From: Paenibacillus humicola | Lineage (GTDB): Bacteria; Bacillota; Bacilli; Paenibacillales; Paenibacillaceae | Direction of reading: 5' to 3' | DNA length: 64,000 nt | NCBI RefSeq assembly: GCF_028826105.1 | Contig: NZ_JAQGPL010000001.1 | Span: 2,692,501 to 2,756,500, forward strand | Part shown: positions 26,148 through 34,748 of the stretch, one piece after another | Position numbering within the stretch: the first letter of the stretch is position 1 | Layout: the number at the start of each line of letters is the position of its first letter | Notes under the pieces: generated by a model | Told to the model about the DNA's origin: nothing | Databases searched by the model: none | What the model saw: only the letters and a program-made list of their open reading frames with translations | Made by a program: the position numbers and the translations under genes

Positions 26148-27410
26148 TTATCCTTTCGCTGCCGGCAGCACGTCAAACGCCAGAAGCTGCGTGACCTGCG
26201 AATCATTAAAATTGTTGTCCGATATCACCACGAGGCTGTCGTGCCCGTTTTTCAGCTTCGCCCCCCAGGAGATGCCTTCGATGTTGTCCAGCTTTGGCAA
26301 ATGGAGCGAATTCAGGATCAGAACCAGCCTTTTGGCGGCCGGCTTGAACGATCCCGTTTTCAAGGCGTCCATGTCTTTGACATCGGTCGCCGAATCGAGA
26401 TCGGCTTCATAAATCCGGATGTAATTGGTATAACTGCCGTCTGCGGCCTGCACGCCCGAACGCTCGAGCATCAGGAATTGATGGTCGTTAATGGCAAGCA
26501 TGTCGGACACGCCGTTGTCGGCGCTTTTGCCCGGGCCGGGCTTCGCGGGAATGGGATCGACCGGATAGGCAAACTGCGCAACGATGTTCCCGTCGCGGTC
26601 ATACTTCGTTATGCGCGAATACGATCCATTATCCACGGTCGAAATCTCTCCGTCCTGATAGAGCGACGCTTCCATGGACGTAAAATAAAATTGCCCGTCC
26701 GGAGTGAAGCTGCTGCCCTCCAGTGCGAGATTGCTGCGGAATCCTTTTGAACCGCCGGCGGCCGAATCCATTCTAACCGCATCCGGAATGGAGTAGGAGG
26801 ACAAATATTTCCCTTTCATGGATGCTTGATCAATAAAAGGATTAAATCCGAGGCTGCGGTCGCCTTCGCTCGTGTACCAGACCGATTTGCCGGACGGATC
26901 GAAACGGATCGACTCCAGATCGGGTACAACGCCTTGATGCGTCGTGCCGTACTGGCTGCTGTTCGGGTATACGGTGCCGTCCGGCTGCTTTAATTCCGTC
27001 ACTCCGGTAAGCTTCAGCGAGTAGAAGCTCTTCGTATCGTATTTCAGCTTCGCGGTATAAAAACGGGCGGGGTTATGGTCCGAACGGTCGTCGCTGATCA
27101 TGATCCACCGGTGCGTTCGGGGATTGTAATCGATGCCGGAGAGACCGCCGACCAGCGTTCCTTTGTACTGCGTATCGTTTGAAATTCGCTGTTCACCGAT
27201 GAACGCAAGCTGCCCCACATCGTCATGACGGACAAACCGGTGGACGCGAATGGGCTTGGCAGTCTTGCCGAAGTGACCTTGACCTTGAACCGGTTGAACC
27301 GGTCCGGCGGCGGCCGGTTTGTCGGCTGAATCGGCGGCGGCTGAAGCGGCAAACAGCAATCCGGCAGCGGCGCAGACCGTAATCATTTTTCCGAACGGAA
27401 TGACAATCAC
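26148..27410 (-). CDS. Secreted phytase-like esterase (phytase-like domain protein)
   Basis: 420 residues if the GTG at 27410 is used; an ATG at 27386 is the other choice and the ribosome site GGGAGAAGG sits very close to the GTG. A signal peptide ends near ASAAADSA, so the protein is exported. The body matches the 'esterase-like activity of phytase' family: GGLSGIDYNPRTHRW, then DLESIRFDPSG, LALEGSSFTPDG and a final ISWGAKLKNGHDSLVVISDNN-like block. The family is thought to adopt a beta-propeller and cleave phosphate esters, though activity is poorly documented. It is a single gene on the minus strand. Confidence 0.85.
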   Translation of the reverse strand: MIVIPFGKMITVCAAAGLLFAASAAADSADKPAAAGPVQPVQGQGHFGKTAKPIRVHRFVRHDDVGQLAFIGEQRISNDTQYKGTLVGGLSGIDYNPRTHRWIMISDDRSDHNPARFYTAKLKYDTKSFYSLKLTGVTELKQPDGTVYPNSSQYGTTHQGVVPDLESIRFDPSGKSVWYTSEGDRSLGFNPFIDQASMKGKYLSSYSIPDAVRMDSAAGGSKGFRSNLALEGSSFTPDGQFYFTSMEASLYQDGEISTVDNGSYSRITKYDRDGNIVAQFAYPVDPIPAKPGPGKSADNGVSDMLAINDHQFLMLERSGVQAADGSYTNYIRIYEADLDSATDVKDMDALKTGSFKPAAKRLVLILNSLHLPKLDNIEGISWGAKLKNGHDSLVVISDNNFNDSQVTQLLAFDVLPAAKG

Positions 27411-27603
27411 CTTCTCCCAGAAAGTATAAAACAGGCGAATCTACCAACACTTACATTATAAAAAGCGCGTTTCTCCCGGACAATAGAGCAGGAATGATTT
27501 ACAAGAATTTAATGCCTGCCATACGTCTTGACCATTTCGGGCGAAAATGAAAAAATATAAAATTGCTCGGTCCCCGGGAGGAGGAAAAAGGGGATGAGAA
27601 AGG

Positions 27604-27609
27604 TATAAT
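27604..27609 (+). promoter_or_regulatory. Possible -10 element for the MFS transporter gene
   Basis: TATAAT lies about 40 bases before the start codon; no good -35 at the usual spacing. Confidence 0.4.
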
Positions 27610-27647
27610 TAACAGATGTGGTACGAAATAGGGGAGGTTGAACACAT

Positions 27648-28910
27648 ATGGAAACCAACACGGTTACCGCGAAAGCCCCGAGTCTTTGGGGAAATCGTTT
27701 TCTGCAAACGATCCTGCTATCCAACATGCTGCTGCAAATCGGAATCTGGGTACGTAATTTCGCCATTCTTCTGTATGTGGCGAAACAAACGAACAACGAT
27801 CCGTATGCGATTTCGCTGATCAGCGTTGCGGAATTCGCGCCGATTTTCATTTTTTCGTTCATCGGTGGCACCTTTGCCGACCGCTGGCGCCCGAAACGCA
27901 CGATGATTACGTGCGACGCGCTATCCGCCGTTTCGGTGTTTGCGGTGCTGCTGACGATTCATTTCGGAACCTGGCATGCCGTCTATCTCGTGGCCTTCAT
28001 CTCGGCGATTCTTTCACAGTTCTCGCAGCCGTCGGGCATGCGGCTGTTCAAGTATCACATTCCGGAAGAACAGCAGCAGCAGGGAATGGCCCTGTTTCAA
28101 TCGCTAATGGCCGTCTTTATGGTACTTGGGCCGATGCTGGGAACCTTCGTGTACAGCAAGTTCGGGCTGGAAACGTCGATCGCCATTATGGGCGTCGTTT
28201 TCATGTTGTCGGCGGCCGTATTGGTTCGTCTGCCCGAGGATATGACGCAGCCGCAGACGGCGGGCGGCAAGGGCCAATTCCGCAAGGAATTCGCCGAAGG
28301 CTTCCGTTACGTTTGGCAGACGAAGGTGCTGCGGATGCTCGGAGCCGCCTTCATTCTCGCGGGTCTCGCCGTAGGCGTCGCCCAGGCGCTTAATATTTTC
28401 ATCGTGACGGAACGGCTCGGCCGGGATCAGGATTTTCTGCAGTACCTGCTTATGGTGAGCGGAGCCGCCATGCTGGTCGGCGGAGGTGTCGTCGCCGTAT
28501 TTTCCAAGCGGGTTGCCCCTCAGCTGCTGCTCATCATAGGGATGCTGGTAGGCGCCGCGTGCACGGTCATCGTCGGCTATTCAACCAGCGTTCCGCTTAC
28601 ACTGACGGTGCAGTTTATTAACGGTCTTGTGTTCCCCTGCATTCAAATCGGCATCAGCACCATGATTCTGAAGTGGTCGCACGCTTCGATCGTCGGCCGG
28701 GTGAACGGCGTCCTGAATCCGATGTTCGTCGGCATGATGGTCATCTCCATGTCGTTTGCGGGCCCGTTAAAGGACTCGTTCTCGCTCGTGTCCATTTATA
28801 CCGGATCCGGCCTGTTATTTTTAGTGGGCGCGTTCACGATGCTGCCGATTATAAATCAGAAAGCTCCGGAAAACATACAGACCGCTCCATCCGCTCCGTC
28901 AGCTTTATGA
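27648..28910 (+). CDS. MFS transporter
   Basis: 420 residues with about twelve hydrophobic segments, AGGGGAGG upstream of the ATG. The first inner loop carries the MFS signature in the form GGTFADRWRPKR between helices 2 and 3. It resembles the DHA3-type drug efflux group (MFS_3). The substrate may be a drug or a metabolite such as a siderophore, and proton-driven export is the likely mode. It is a single gene closed by a strong terminator. Confidence 0.88.
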   Translation: METNTVTAKAPSLWGNRFLQTILLSNMLLQIGIWVRNFAILLYVAKQTNNDPYAISLISVAEFAPIFIFSFIGGTFADRWRPKRTMITCDALSAVSVFAVLLTIHFGTWHAVYLVAFISAILSQFSQPSGMRLFKYHIPEEQQQQGMALFQSLMAVFMVLGPMLGTFVYSKFGLETSIAIMGVVFMLSAAVLVRLPEDMTQPQTAGGKGQFRKEFAEGFRYVWQTKVLRMLGAAFILAGLAVGVAQALNIFIVTERLGRDQDFLQYLLMVSGAAMLVGGGVVAVFSKRVAPQLLLIIGMLVGAACTVIVGYSTSVPLTLTVQFINGLVFPCIQIGISTMILKWSHASIVGRVNGVLNPMFVGMMVISMSFAGPLKDSFSLVSIYTGSGLLFLVGAFTMLPIINQKAPENIQTAPSAPSAL

Positions 28911-28912
28911 AA

Positions 28913-28940
28913 GTCCCCGCCGCAGGGCGGGCTTTTTTTT
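28913..28940 (+). terminator. Intrinsic terminator after the MFS gene
   Basis: CCCCGCC pairs with GGGCGGG around GCA, followed by eight T. Confidence 0.9.
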
Positions 28941-28983
28941 AGCTGAGAAAAGGAAACCGTGGCGTTGCCTCCGGCGACTTTAA

Positions 28984-29021
28984 CGCGATTCAGCACGGTA
29001 CGTCGCCGAATAGCTGAATCG
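28984..29021. other. Inverted repeat with 10-bp perfect arms
   Basis: GCGATTCAGC and GCTGAATCGC flank a 16-base spacer between the convergent MFS and P450 genes. No T tract follows on either strand; function unknown. Confidence 0.5.
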
Positions 29022-29039
29022 CAGGCGGAGAGATGAGTC

Positions 29040-29096
29040 CAAAAGCATAGGCGGCGCAATCGGCTGTTTAAGCCGTATCGCGCCGCCTATGCTTGG
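29040..29096 (-). terminator. Long hairpin, probable terminator of the P450 gene
   Basis: A 14-bp perfect stem (AGCATAGGCGGCGC and its complement) is extended by an internal loop and five more pairs. Read on the minus strand, TTTT follows directly, so it fits the 3' end of the P450 transcript. Confidence 0.6.
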
Positions 29097-29147
29097 TTGA
29101 AATCGAACTTCCGGTTTTGCAGGCTGTGATAGGCCCGGTTACCGAGG

Positions 29148-30362
29148 TTAAAAAGCGACCGGAAGCCGTTCCAGGCCTCGCATCAGAATTCCGGGGCGCC
29201 ATCTGATCTCGTCGAATGTTCCCTCCAGCCGGATATTTGGCAGTCTTTGAAGCAGCGCCGAAAGCGCAATTTGGGCTTCCAGGCGGGCGAGCGGGGCGCC
29301 GAGGCAGAAATGGATACCGCTGCCGAACGCTACGTGCTTATTTTTCTTTCTCGATAGATCGAGCCGGTCCGGATGCCCGAAATGCTCGGGATCGCGATTG
29401 GCCGATGCCAGGTTGACGAATATGACGTCTCCTCGGTTTACGTTTTTTCCATACCAATCGAAGTCGCGGCCGGCCCAGCGGGCAGTTGCAATTTCGACCG
29501 GGCTGTAATACCGGAGCAGTTCCTCGACGGCCGTAATCGTCAGCGAAGGGTCGTTTTGCCAAAGGCGCATTTGATCCGGGTTTTCCAGCAGCGCGAAAAT
29601 GCCGTTGCCGATTAGGTTGACCGTCGTCTCGTGTCCGGCGAGAATCAGCAGCCATATCGTTGAGGACAGCTCCGCGGCCGACAGGCGATCGCCGCTGTCG
29701 TGCGCGTCGATCAGCAGGCTGGTCAAGTCCGAACGGGGGGACTTTCTTCGTTCGGCAATCATCGCCTGAATATATTGGCCGAAAGCCTGGAAGGAAGGTG
29801 CCGCTTCCTTCATCTTATTGCGGTCGTTGGCCGCGGCGATGAAATCGCTCGACCATTTTTTAAGCAGCATATGGTCCTCTTCAGGGATGCCGAGCATTTG
29901 ACCGATGACGAGGATCGGCAGCGGGAAGGCGAAGTCCGCGATGGCTTCCATGCTCCCCTTCTCAGCGATCCGGTCGATCAACCCATCGGCGATTCGCCGG
30001 ATGTCGGGCTCCATATGGTCGACAAGCTGCGGCGTAAACGCTCTGGAGACGATTGCCCGCAGGCGGGTGTGATCCGGCGGATCGGCGGAAAGCATATGAT
30101 TGCTGAGGAGCTCCATTTCCTTGCGCGGCAGCACGGAATCATATTCCTCGGGGCTGAGCGACTGCAAATTTTTCGTGAACCGCTCGTTATCTTTCAAGGC
30201 GGCCAATACATCGTCGTAGCGGGTGCACATCCAGGCTTTTCTTCCATCGGGCAGAATCGTTTCGAAAACCGGATCTTCCCGCCGCAGCCGGTTGTAAATG
30301 GCATAAGCGTTTCGTTTGAAATCCGGCGAAGATAAATCCAGACCGGTATCGAATGTCGTCAC
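29148..30362 (-). CDS. Cytochrome P450
   Basis: 404 residues from a GTG at 30362, chosen because GGGAGAGG lies five bases upstream; a longer frame exists but runs through the promoter-like palindrome. The I-helix oxygen-activation motif is LAGHETTVN, the K-helix ExxR is in VEELLRYYSPVE and the heme ligand is Cys353 in FGSGIHFCLGAPLARLE. It belongs to soluble bacterial class P450s similar to CYP107/CYP109-like enzymes and needs separate redox partners; none is encoded next to it. The substrate (fatty acid, terpene or polyketide) is unknown. Confidence 0.93.
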   Translation of the reverse strand: MTTFDTGLDLSSPDFKRNAYAIYNRLRREDPVFETILPDGRKAWMCTRYDDVLAALKDNERFTKNLQSLSPEEYDSVLPRKEMELLSNHMLSADPPDHTRLRAIVSRAFTPQLVDHMEPDIRRIADGLIDRIAEKGSMEAIADFAFPLPILVIGQMLGIPEEDHMLLKKWSSDFIAAANDRNKMKEAAPSFQAFGQYIQAMIAERRKSPRSDLTSLLIDAHDSGDRLSAAELSSTIWLLILAGHETTVNLIGNGIFALLENPDQMRLWQNDPSLTITAVEELLRYYSPVEIATARWAGRDFDWYGKNVNRGDVIFVNLASANRDPEHFGHPDRLDLSRKKNKHVAFGSGIHFCLGAPLARLEAQIALSALLQRLPNIRLEGTFDEIRWRPGILMRGLERLPVAF

Positions 30363-30390
30363 AGGCACCTCTCCCATCTCTCGTATACTT

Positions 30391-30403
30391 GGTATTTTAT
30401 ACC
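30391..30403. promoter_or_regulatory. Palindrome over the probable -10 of the P450 gene
   Basis: GGTATTTTATACC has 5-bp arms around TTT. On the minus strand it contains TATAAA, with a TTGAAT about 15 bases upstream, so it could be an operator on the P450 promoter. Confidence 0.4.
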
Positions 30404-30496
30404 TCCAAAGTGGAAGATTCAAATTGAAGGTCATTATCCGGTAAGCGAACCCGCGAAGGATAGCAGAATAATCCGTTGGTAAAAATTCGACCGTGT

Positions 30497-30523
30497 GTCA
30501 CAGATCGTGCCCGCCCCCCGTTA
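30497..30523 (+). promoter_or_regulatory. ECF41-type promoter of the oxidoreductase-sigma operon
   Basis: TGTCACA at 30497-30503 and CGTT at 30520-30523 are 16 bases apart, which matches the ECF41 consensus I recall (TGTCACA-N16-CGTC) except for the last base. It lies 33 bases before the oxidoreductase start, and the gene after it encodes an ECF41 sigma factor, so autoregulation is strongly suggested. Confidence 0.7.
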
Positions 30524-30555
30524 TAAGTGTAATCGGGGAAAAGGAGCGATGTTTC

Positions 30556-31740
30556 ATGGAGGAATTGACCTGTGTCATCATCGGAGGAGGACATGCCGGG
30601 CTTCAGGCGGCCAAGGCGCTGCTGAACGTTTCGAAGGAGCTTCAAGGTTCGCGGAGGCTTCGGCTGATTTTGATCGACAAGCAGCCTTATCATGTCCGGA
30701 AGGTACTGCTGTTCAGGCCGGCCGTTGGAGAGGAGGATATTACAATCCCGCTTGCAAAGCTGTTCCCGGACGATGTTCAGGTCATTCAAGGGACCGCTAC
30801 GAAAGTGGACGGCGGGAAAAAGCGGCTTTTGGTCCGGGATGCCAATGGGAACGAGACGAGCATGCCTTACGATTTGCTGATCGCGGCAATCGGCAGCACC
30901 GTTCGGCAGCCGGCCCCCGTTCAGGGCGGAATCGCTTTGACCGGCCTGGAATCGGCGGCAGCGATCAGGGAGCGGTGGCGCTCGAATATGCGCAGGGCTG
31001 CCGGTGAACCGGGGGGCGCGGAGCGCCTGCGCCTGATGAGCGCCGCAGTCGCAGGCGCGGGCATCAGCGGCGTCGAAACGTCCGCCGAGCTGGCGCATGC
31101 GATGCGGGAGGAAGCGGCGGCGCTGGGATTGGATCCGCGGGCCGTCAAAGTTTATCTGATCAACGCGCACGACCGGCTTTTTCAAGAGGGACCGGCCAAA
31201 GTGGGTCGCAAGCTGGAGCGTCTTCTGACGGATTCAGGCGTAACCGTGCTGCACCGGCGCAAAGCGCTGCAGGAGTCGGACGGGCGGTTATGGTTCGAAT
31301 CCGGCGAGCCGCTTCCCGTCGGCCTCAGTATATGGGCGCTTGGCCTGGAGCCGAATCCGGCGCTTCGTTCGATCGGCTTGCCGCTGACGCCCGAAGGCCG
31401 TGTGCTGGTGGATGCCTGCTACCGCGTGCACGGAATGGCCGGCGTTTACAGCATCGGCGACTGCGCCGGAATCGTCGACCCCGTCAGCGGCAGGCCGGAT
31501 GGCATGACCTGCAAGGAAGGCTCCATGCAGGCGATCCGATTGGGGAAAATCGTAACCGCGGATTTGCAGGGACTTCCCGCTCCTTCCCACAAGGCAGTGA
31601 TGGATTTCTTCTGTATTGGCCTCGGGCCGAACCGCGGACTCGTATGGACCCGCAAATGGGGACTTGATATGATCATGACAGGAAAGCTTGCTTGGAACCT
31701 CAAAAAATGGGTATGGAATCATGCAAGCCTGTTACAATAA
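30556..31740 (+). CDS. FAD-dependent NADH dehydrogenase-like oxidoreductase (NDH-2 type)
   Basis: 394 residues from the ATG at 30556 with AAGGAG nine bases upstream. The FAD-binding dinucleotide fold is VIIGGGHAGLQAAK at the N-terminus. A second Rossmann fold (AVAGAGISGVETSAELA) should bind NAD(P)H. The late motif YSIGDCAG contacts FAD, and the C-terminal segment is amphipathic, as in membrane-bound type II NADH dehydrogenases. It should pass electrons from NAD(P)H to a quinone or another acceptor. It is the first gene of an operon with the ECF41 sigma factor and follows the ECF41-like promoter. Confidence 0.87.
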   Translation: MEELTCVIIGGGHAGLQAAKALLNVSKELQGSRRLRLILIDKQPYHVRKVLLFRPAVGEEDITIPLAKLFPDDVQVIQGTATKVDGGKKRLLVRDANGNETSMPYDLLIAAIGSTVRQPAPVQGGIALTGLESAAAIRERWRSNMRRAAGEPGGAERLRLMSAAVAGAGISGVETSAELAHAMREEAAALGLDPRAVKVYLINAHDRLFQEGPAKVGRKLERLLTDSGVTVLHRRKALQESDGRLWFESGEPLPVGLSIWALGLEPNPALRSIGLPLTPEGRVLVDACYRVHGMAGVYSIGDCAGIVDPVSGRPDGMTCKEGSMQAIRLGKIVTADLQGLPAPSHKAVMDFFCIGLGPNRGLVWTRKWGLDMIMTGKLAWNLKKWVWNHASLLQ

Positions 31741-31781
31741 ATCGATCGTCGCGGGACGCTGCTTCGCGGGAGAGGACTGGC

Positions 31782-32645
31782 ATGAAAGAGCTATACGAAC
31801 GATACCGAATGTTATTGTACACGCTGGCCTACCAGCTGACGGGTTCGGCCGCCGATGCCGAGGATGCCGTGCAGGATGTGTTCGTCAAGGCGGCGGATCT
31901 GGATCCGCAGAAGCTTGAGCATCCGAAGGCTTATTTATGCAAAATGGTGACGAACCGCTGTCTCGACCTGCTCCGGTCGGCGCGCAGGCGGCGGGAGCGG
32001 TATTTCGGTCCATGGCTGCCCGAGCCGGTTTCGACGGCGGAGCCGGACGAGTTCGAGGCGGTCGTCCGCAGCGATCTGCTGTCGTATGCCATGCTCGTCC
32101 TGATGGATCGGCTCACGCCGGCGGAACGGGCCGTCTTCGTCCTGCGCGAAGCGCTCGGCTTCGATTACCCCGACATTGCCGGATTAACCGGCAAACGCGA
32201 GGCGAACTGCCGCAAATTAATGAGCCGTGCCCGGGGGAAAATGGGCATCTCCGAGGACGAGCCGATCGATGCCGAACCGGCGAGCGAGGAATGGGTCCGG
32301 CGGTTTATGGCGGCTTTGCTGGAAGGCAGGGCGGAGACGATCTTGTCCCTGCTGGCCGAGGACGCCGTCATCGTATCGGACGGAGGAGGCAAGGCAATTG
32401 CCGCGGCGGTGCCGGTCGAAACCCGAAGCCGCGCGCTTCGTTTCCTGCTCGGCTTGAGTCGGCTGGCAGGCAATTATCCGGGCGGGACCGACATCGATTT
32501 TTCAGAAATCAACGGTCAAACCGGCATCGTCGTCCGTTCTGCCGGCGAAGTGATCGCCGTCGCGCTTCCGCAAATCGCCGCCGGAGAGTTGACCCGCCTG
32601 TACGTCGTCCGAAATCCCGACAAACTGCTTCGATTCCAGCAATGA
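31782..32645 (+). CDS. ECF41-family RNA polymerase sigma factor with SnoaL-like C-terminal domain
   Basis: 287 residues from the ATG at 31782. Region 2 (YRMLLYTLAYQLTGSAADAE, then DVFVKA) and region 4 (LTPAERAVFVLREALGFDYP) are normal. The linker contains WLPEP and the C-terminal extension ends with NPDKL, the two marks I know for the ECF41 group. That C-terminal domain (about 170-287, SnoaL-like) controls sigma activity in place of a separate anti-sigma factor, and none is encoded here. ECF41 genes usually sit beside an oxidoreductase-type gene that they transcribe, as seen here with the NDH-2-like gene 41 bases upstream. Confidence 0.92.
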   Translation: MKELYERYRMLLYTLAYQLTGSAADAEDAVQDVFVKAADLDPQKLEHPKAYLCKMVTNRCLDLLRSARRRRERYFGPWLPEPVSTAEPDEFEAVVRSDLLSYAMLVLMDRLTPAERAVFVLREALGFDYPDIAGLTGKREANCRKLMSRARGKMGISEDEPIDAEPASEEWVRRFMAALLEGRAETILSLLAEDAVIVSDGGGKAIAAAVPVETRSRALRFLLGLSRLAGNYPGGTDIDFSEINGQTGIVVRSAGEVIAVALPQIAAGELTRLYVVRNPDKLLRFQQ

Positions 32646-32741
32646 TCGTTTGGCGGAAGGATTTTGAATCGCCGCCTAGAATTCCTTAACGGAAGCAGGG
32701 AGGCAATTCAGAACCGAAGCCGAGCGAAAAGAGGGAAATGC

Positions 32742-33839
32742 ATGAATGGAGTTCATTTTGTTCTGGGATCGCCGGGCGCTTATATTCACGAGCCCGGTAT
32801 TTTGAACCGGGCCGGCGAATGGATGGGCCACTACGGAAAGTCCGTGTTTATCGTAACGGGGAGCCGGTCCTGGGCCAGCTGCGGGGAAAGGCTCGCTTCC
32901 AGCCTGGAGCGGTCGGGCATTGCGTACACGGTGAACCGGTACCGCGGCGAATGCTCGTACGAAGAAGTTGCCCGCATGCAGGAGCTGGTAGAGCCGGAGA
33001 CGGAGCTGATCTGCGGGGTTGGCGGCGGCAAGGTGCTGGACACGGCCAAAATGCTGGCTAACCGCCTCGGCAAACCATATGTGGCCGTGCCGACGCTGGC
33101 CGCGACCTGCGCCGCCGTCGCCAACCTGGCCGTGATGTATACCGAGGACGGCGTTTACCGCGACTTTCCCGTATTCGTCCGCGGAACGACGCTTTGTCTC
33201 GTTGATACGGAGGTCATTGCCGGGGCGCCCGTCCGTTATTTGGGGGCGGGCATCGCCGATACGCTGGCCAAGTGGATCGAGGCGCCGATGGCGGCCGAGG
33301 GAAAACCGCACAATTTGCCGACGACAGGCGGGCTGATGGCGGCCAAGCTTTGCTACGACACGCTGCTTCGGGACAGCGAGCAGGCGATGGAGGATGCGCG
33401 GCGCGGCATTTCCAGCGATTCGCTGCAGCGCGTCATCGACGCGAATATTTTGTTCAGCGGGATGGTAGGAGGCTTGGGCGAAGACAACTGCCGTTCGGCG
33501 GCCGCCCACGCGGTGCATAACGGATTGACGGCCATCCCGGAATCGCACCATGCGTACCACGGGGAGAAGGTAGCCTACGGGATTCTTGTCCAGCTGGTGC
33601 TGGAAAACCGCTCGCAGACGGATATCGAGGACATCTGCGGCTTCTATAAAAGGATCGGGCTGCCGACAGCGCTAAGCGAGCTGGGGATAGACCGGCGTTT
33701 ATCGGAGGACGAACTGGCCGAGATTGCCCGCCTTTCGCTTTCGCCCGATGGGACGATGGGGAACATGCCGTTTCCGGTTACGGCGGACATGGTAGTGGAG
33801 GCCATCAAAAAGGTTGAAAGCGGTCTAATGGTATCCTGA
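32742..33839 (+). CDS. Glycerol dehydrogenase-like iron-containing alcohol dehydrogenase
   Basis: 365 residues from the ATG at 32742 (AAGAGGGAAA upstream). The NAD-binding motif is GVGGGKVLDTAKMLA, and the metal ligands fit the GldA pattern: Asp in GIADTLAKW and His residues in AAAHAVHNG and HHAYHGEKVAYG. It should oxidise glycerol or a similar polyol with NAD and zinc. The ECF41 sigma gene ends 96 bases before it, so it may belong to the same transcript. The next gene on the same strand is an SDR dehydrogenase 58 bases downstream. Confidence 0.88.
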   Translation: MNGVHFVLGSPGAYIHEPGILNRAGEWMGHYGKSVFIVTGSRSWASCGERLASSLERSGIAYTVNRYRGECSYEEVARMQELVEPETELICGVGGGKVLDTAKMLANRLGKPYVAVPTLAATCAAVANLAVMYTEDGVYRDFPVFVRGTTLCLVDTEVIAGAPVRYLGAGIADTLAKWIEAPMAAEGKPHNLPTTGGLMAAKLCYDTLLRDSEQAMEDARRGISSDSLQRVIDANILFSGMVGGLGEDNCRSAAAHAVHNGLTAIPESHHAYHGEKVAYGILVQLVLENRSQTDIEDICGFYKRIGLPTALSELGIDRRLSEDELAEIARLSLSPDGTMGNMPFPVTADMVVEAIKKVESGLMVS

Positions 33840-33897
33840 TACCGAGACGGCAATTCGTTCATACCTAACATTTTCCTGGAAAAGGAGAGGTTCACAC

Positions 33898-34650
33898 ATG
33901 AATATGGCGAACAAAGTCGCAATCGTAACGGGCGGGGCAAGAGGAATCGGCAGCGCCACCGCCAGGCTGCTGGCGCTTCGCGGCGCCGCGGTCGTGATCA
34001 ATTATGTCAGCCAGCGGGAAGCGGCCGAAGCGGTAGCGGAGGAGATTCGGGCCGCCGGCGGCAGGGCGGCGGCATTTCGGGCGGACGTCCGCGACGAGCA
34101 GCAGATTGCGGAGCTCGTTCGTTTTGCCAAGGAAACGTTCGGCGGCCGAATCGACATTCTGGTCAATAACGCGAATATGTCCTTCGCCATGAAGCCGTTT
34201 GAGGCGATGAGCTGGGAAGAATTTTCGCAAAAGCTGAACGACGAGCTGAAATCCGCGTTTATGATGACGAAAGCCGTCATCCCGTCCATGATCGAGCACA
34301 AGTATGGCAGGATCGTGTATATTTCCAGCGGGCTGGGCAAGCATCCGGGCCCGAACATGATCGCCCACGGCACGGCCAAAGGCGGATTGGATACGTTCTC
34401 GCTCTACATAGCACAGGAATTCGGCCCGCATGGGATTACCGCGAACGTCGTAGCACCCGGACTCGTCGATACGGATGCGACGGCGTTTATACCGGATGAA
34501 ATGAAGAAGGCGGCCGGAAGCCATGCGCCGCTCGGCCGGGTCGGACAGCCTGACGACATCGCCGGCGTCGTCGCATTCCTGGCAAGCGACGATGCCAAGT
34601 TCGTGACCGGTACCTACACGCCGGTCAACGGCGGCGCGAGCATGGAATAG
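33898..34650 (+). CDS. SDR-family oxidoreductase with His at the catalytic Tyr position
   Basis: 250 residues, AAAGGAGAGG upstream. The Rossmann motif TGGARGIGS and the NNAN motif are present, along with the catalytic Ser (ISS, residues 143-144) and Lys161. The Tyr of the YxxxK pair is replaced: the text reads IAHGTAKGG, so His157 stands where Tyr should be. The C-terminus (FVTGTYTPVNGGASM) is typical of FabG-like enzymes. The change could abolish or alter activity. It is the last gene before a terminator and probably shares a transcript with the glycerol dehydrogenase gene. Confidence 0.88.
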   Translation: MNMANKVAIVTGGARGIGSATARLLALRGAAVVINYVSQREAAEAVAEEIRAAGGRAAAFRADVRDEQQIAELVRFAKETFGGRIDILVNNANMSFAMKPFEAMSWEEFSQKLNDELKSAFMMTKAVIPSMIEHKYGRIVYISSGLGKHPGPNMIAHGTAKGGLDTFSLYIAQEFGPHGITANVVAPGLVDTDATAFIPDEMKKAAGSHAPLGRVGQPDDIAGVVAFLASDDAKFVTGTYTPVNGGASME

Positions 34651-34710
34651 AAGCGCCCGGGGAAATAGCCGACGCTTCACCGGAAGAACCCGACTGTCTT
34701 CGTTTTGCAC

Positions 34711-34738
34711 GGAAAAGGCTGCCGCGGCAGCCTTTTTG
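34711..34738. terminator. Bidirectional intrinsic terminator
   Basis: AGGCTGCC GCGGCAGCCT is a palindromic stem with A on one side and TTTTT on the other. It separates the SDR gene from the convergent SIMPL gene. Confidence 0.85.
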
Positions 34739-34748
34739 TCGTGCGCTT

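Noticed and set aside
31285..31310. GGTTCGAATCC resembling a tRNA T loop.
   Set aside because: It lies inside the oxidoreductase reading frame and no cloverleaf can be drawn around it.
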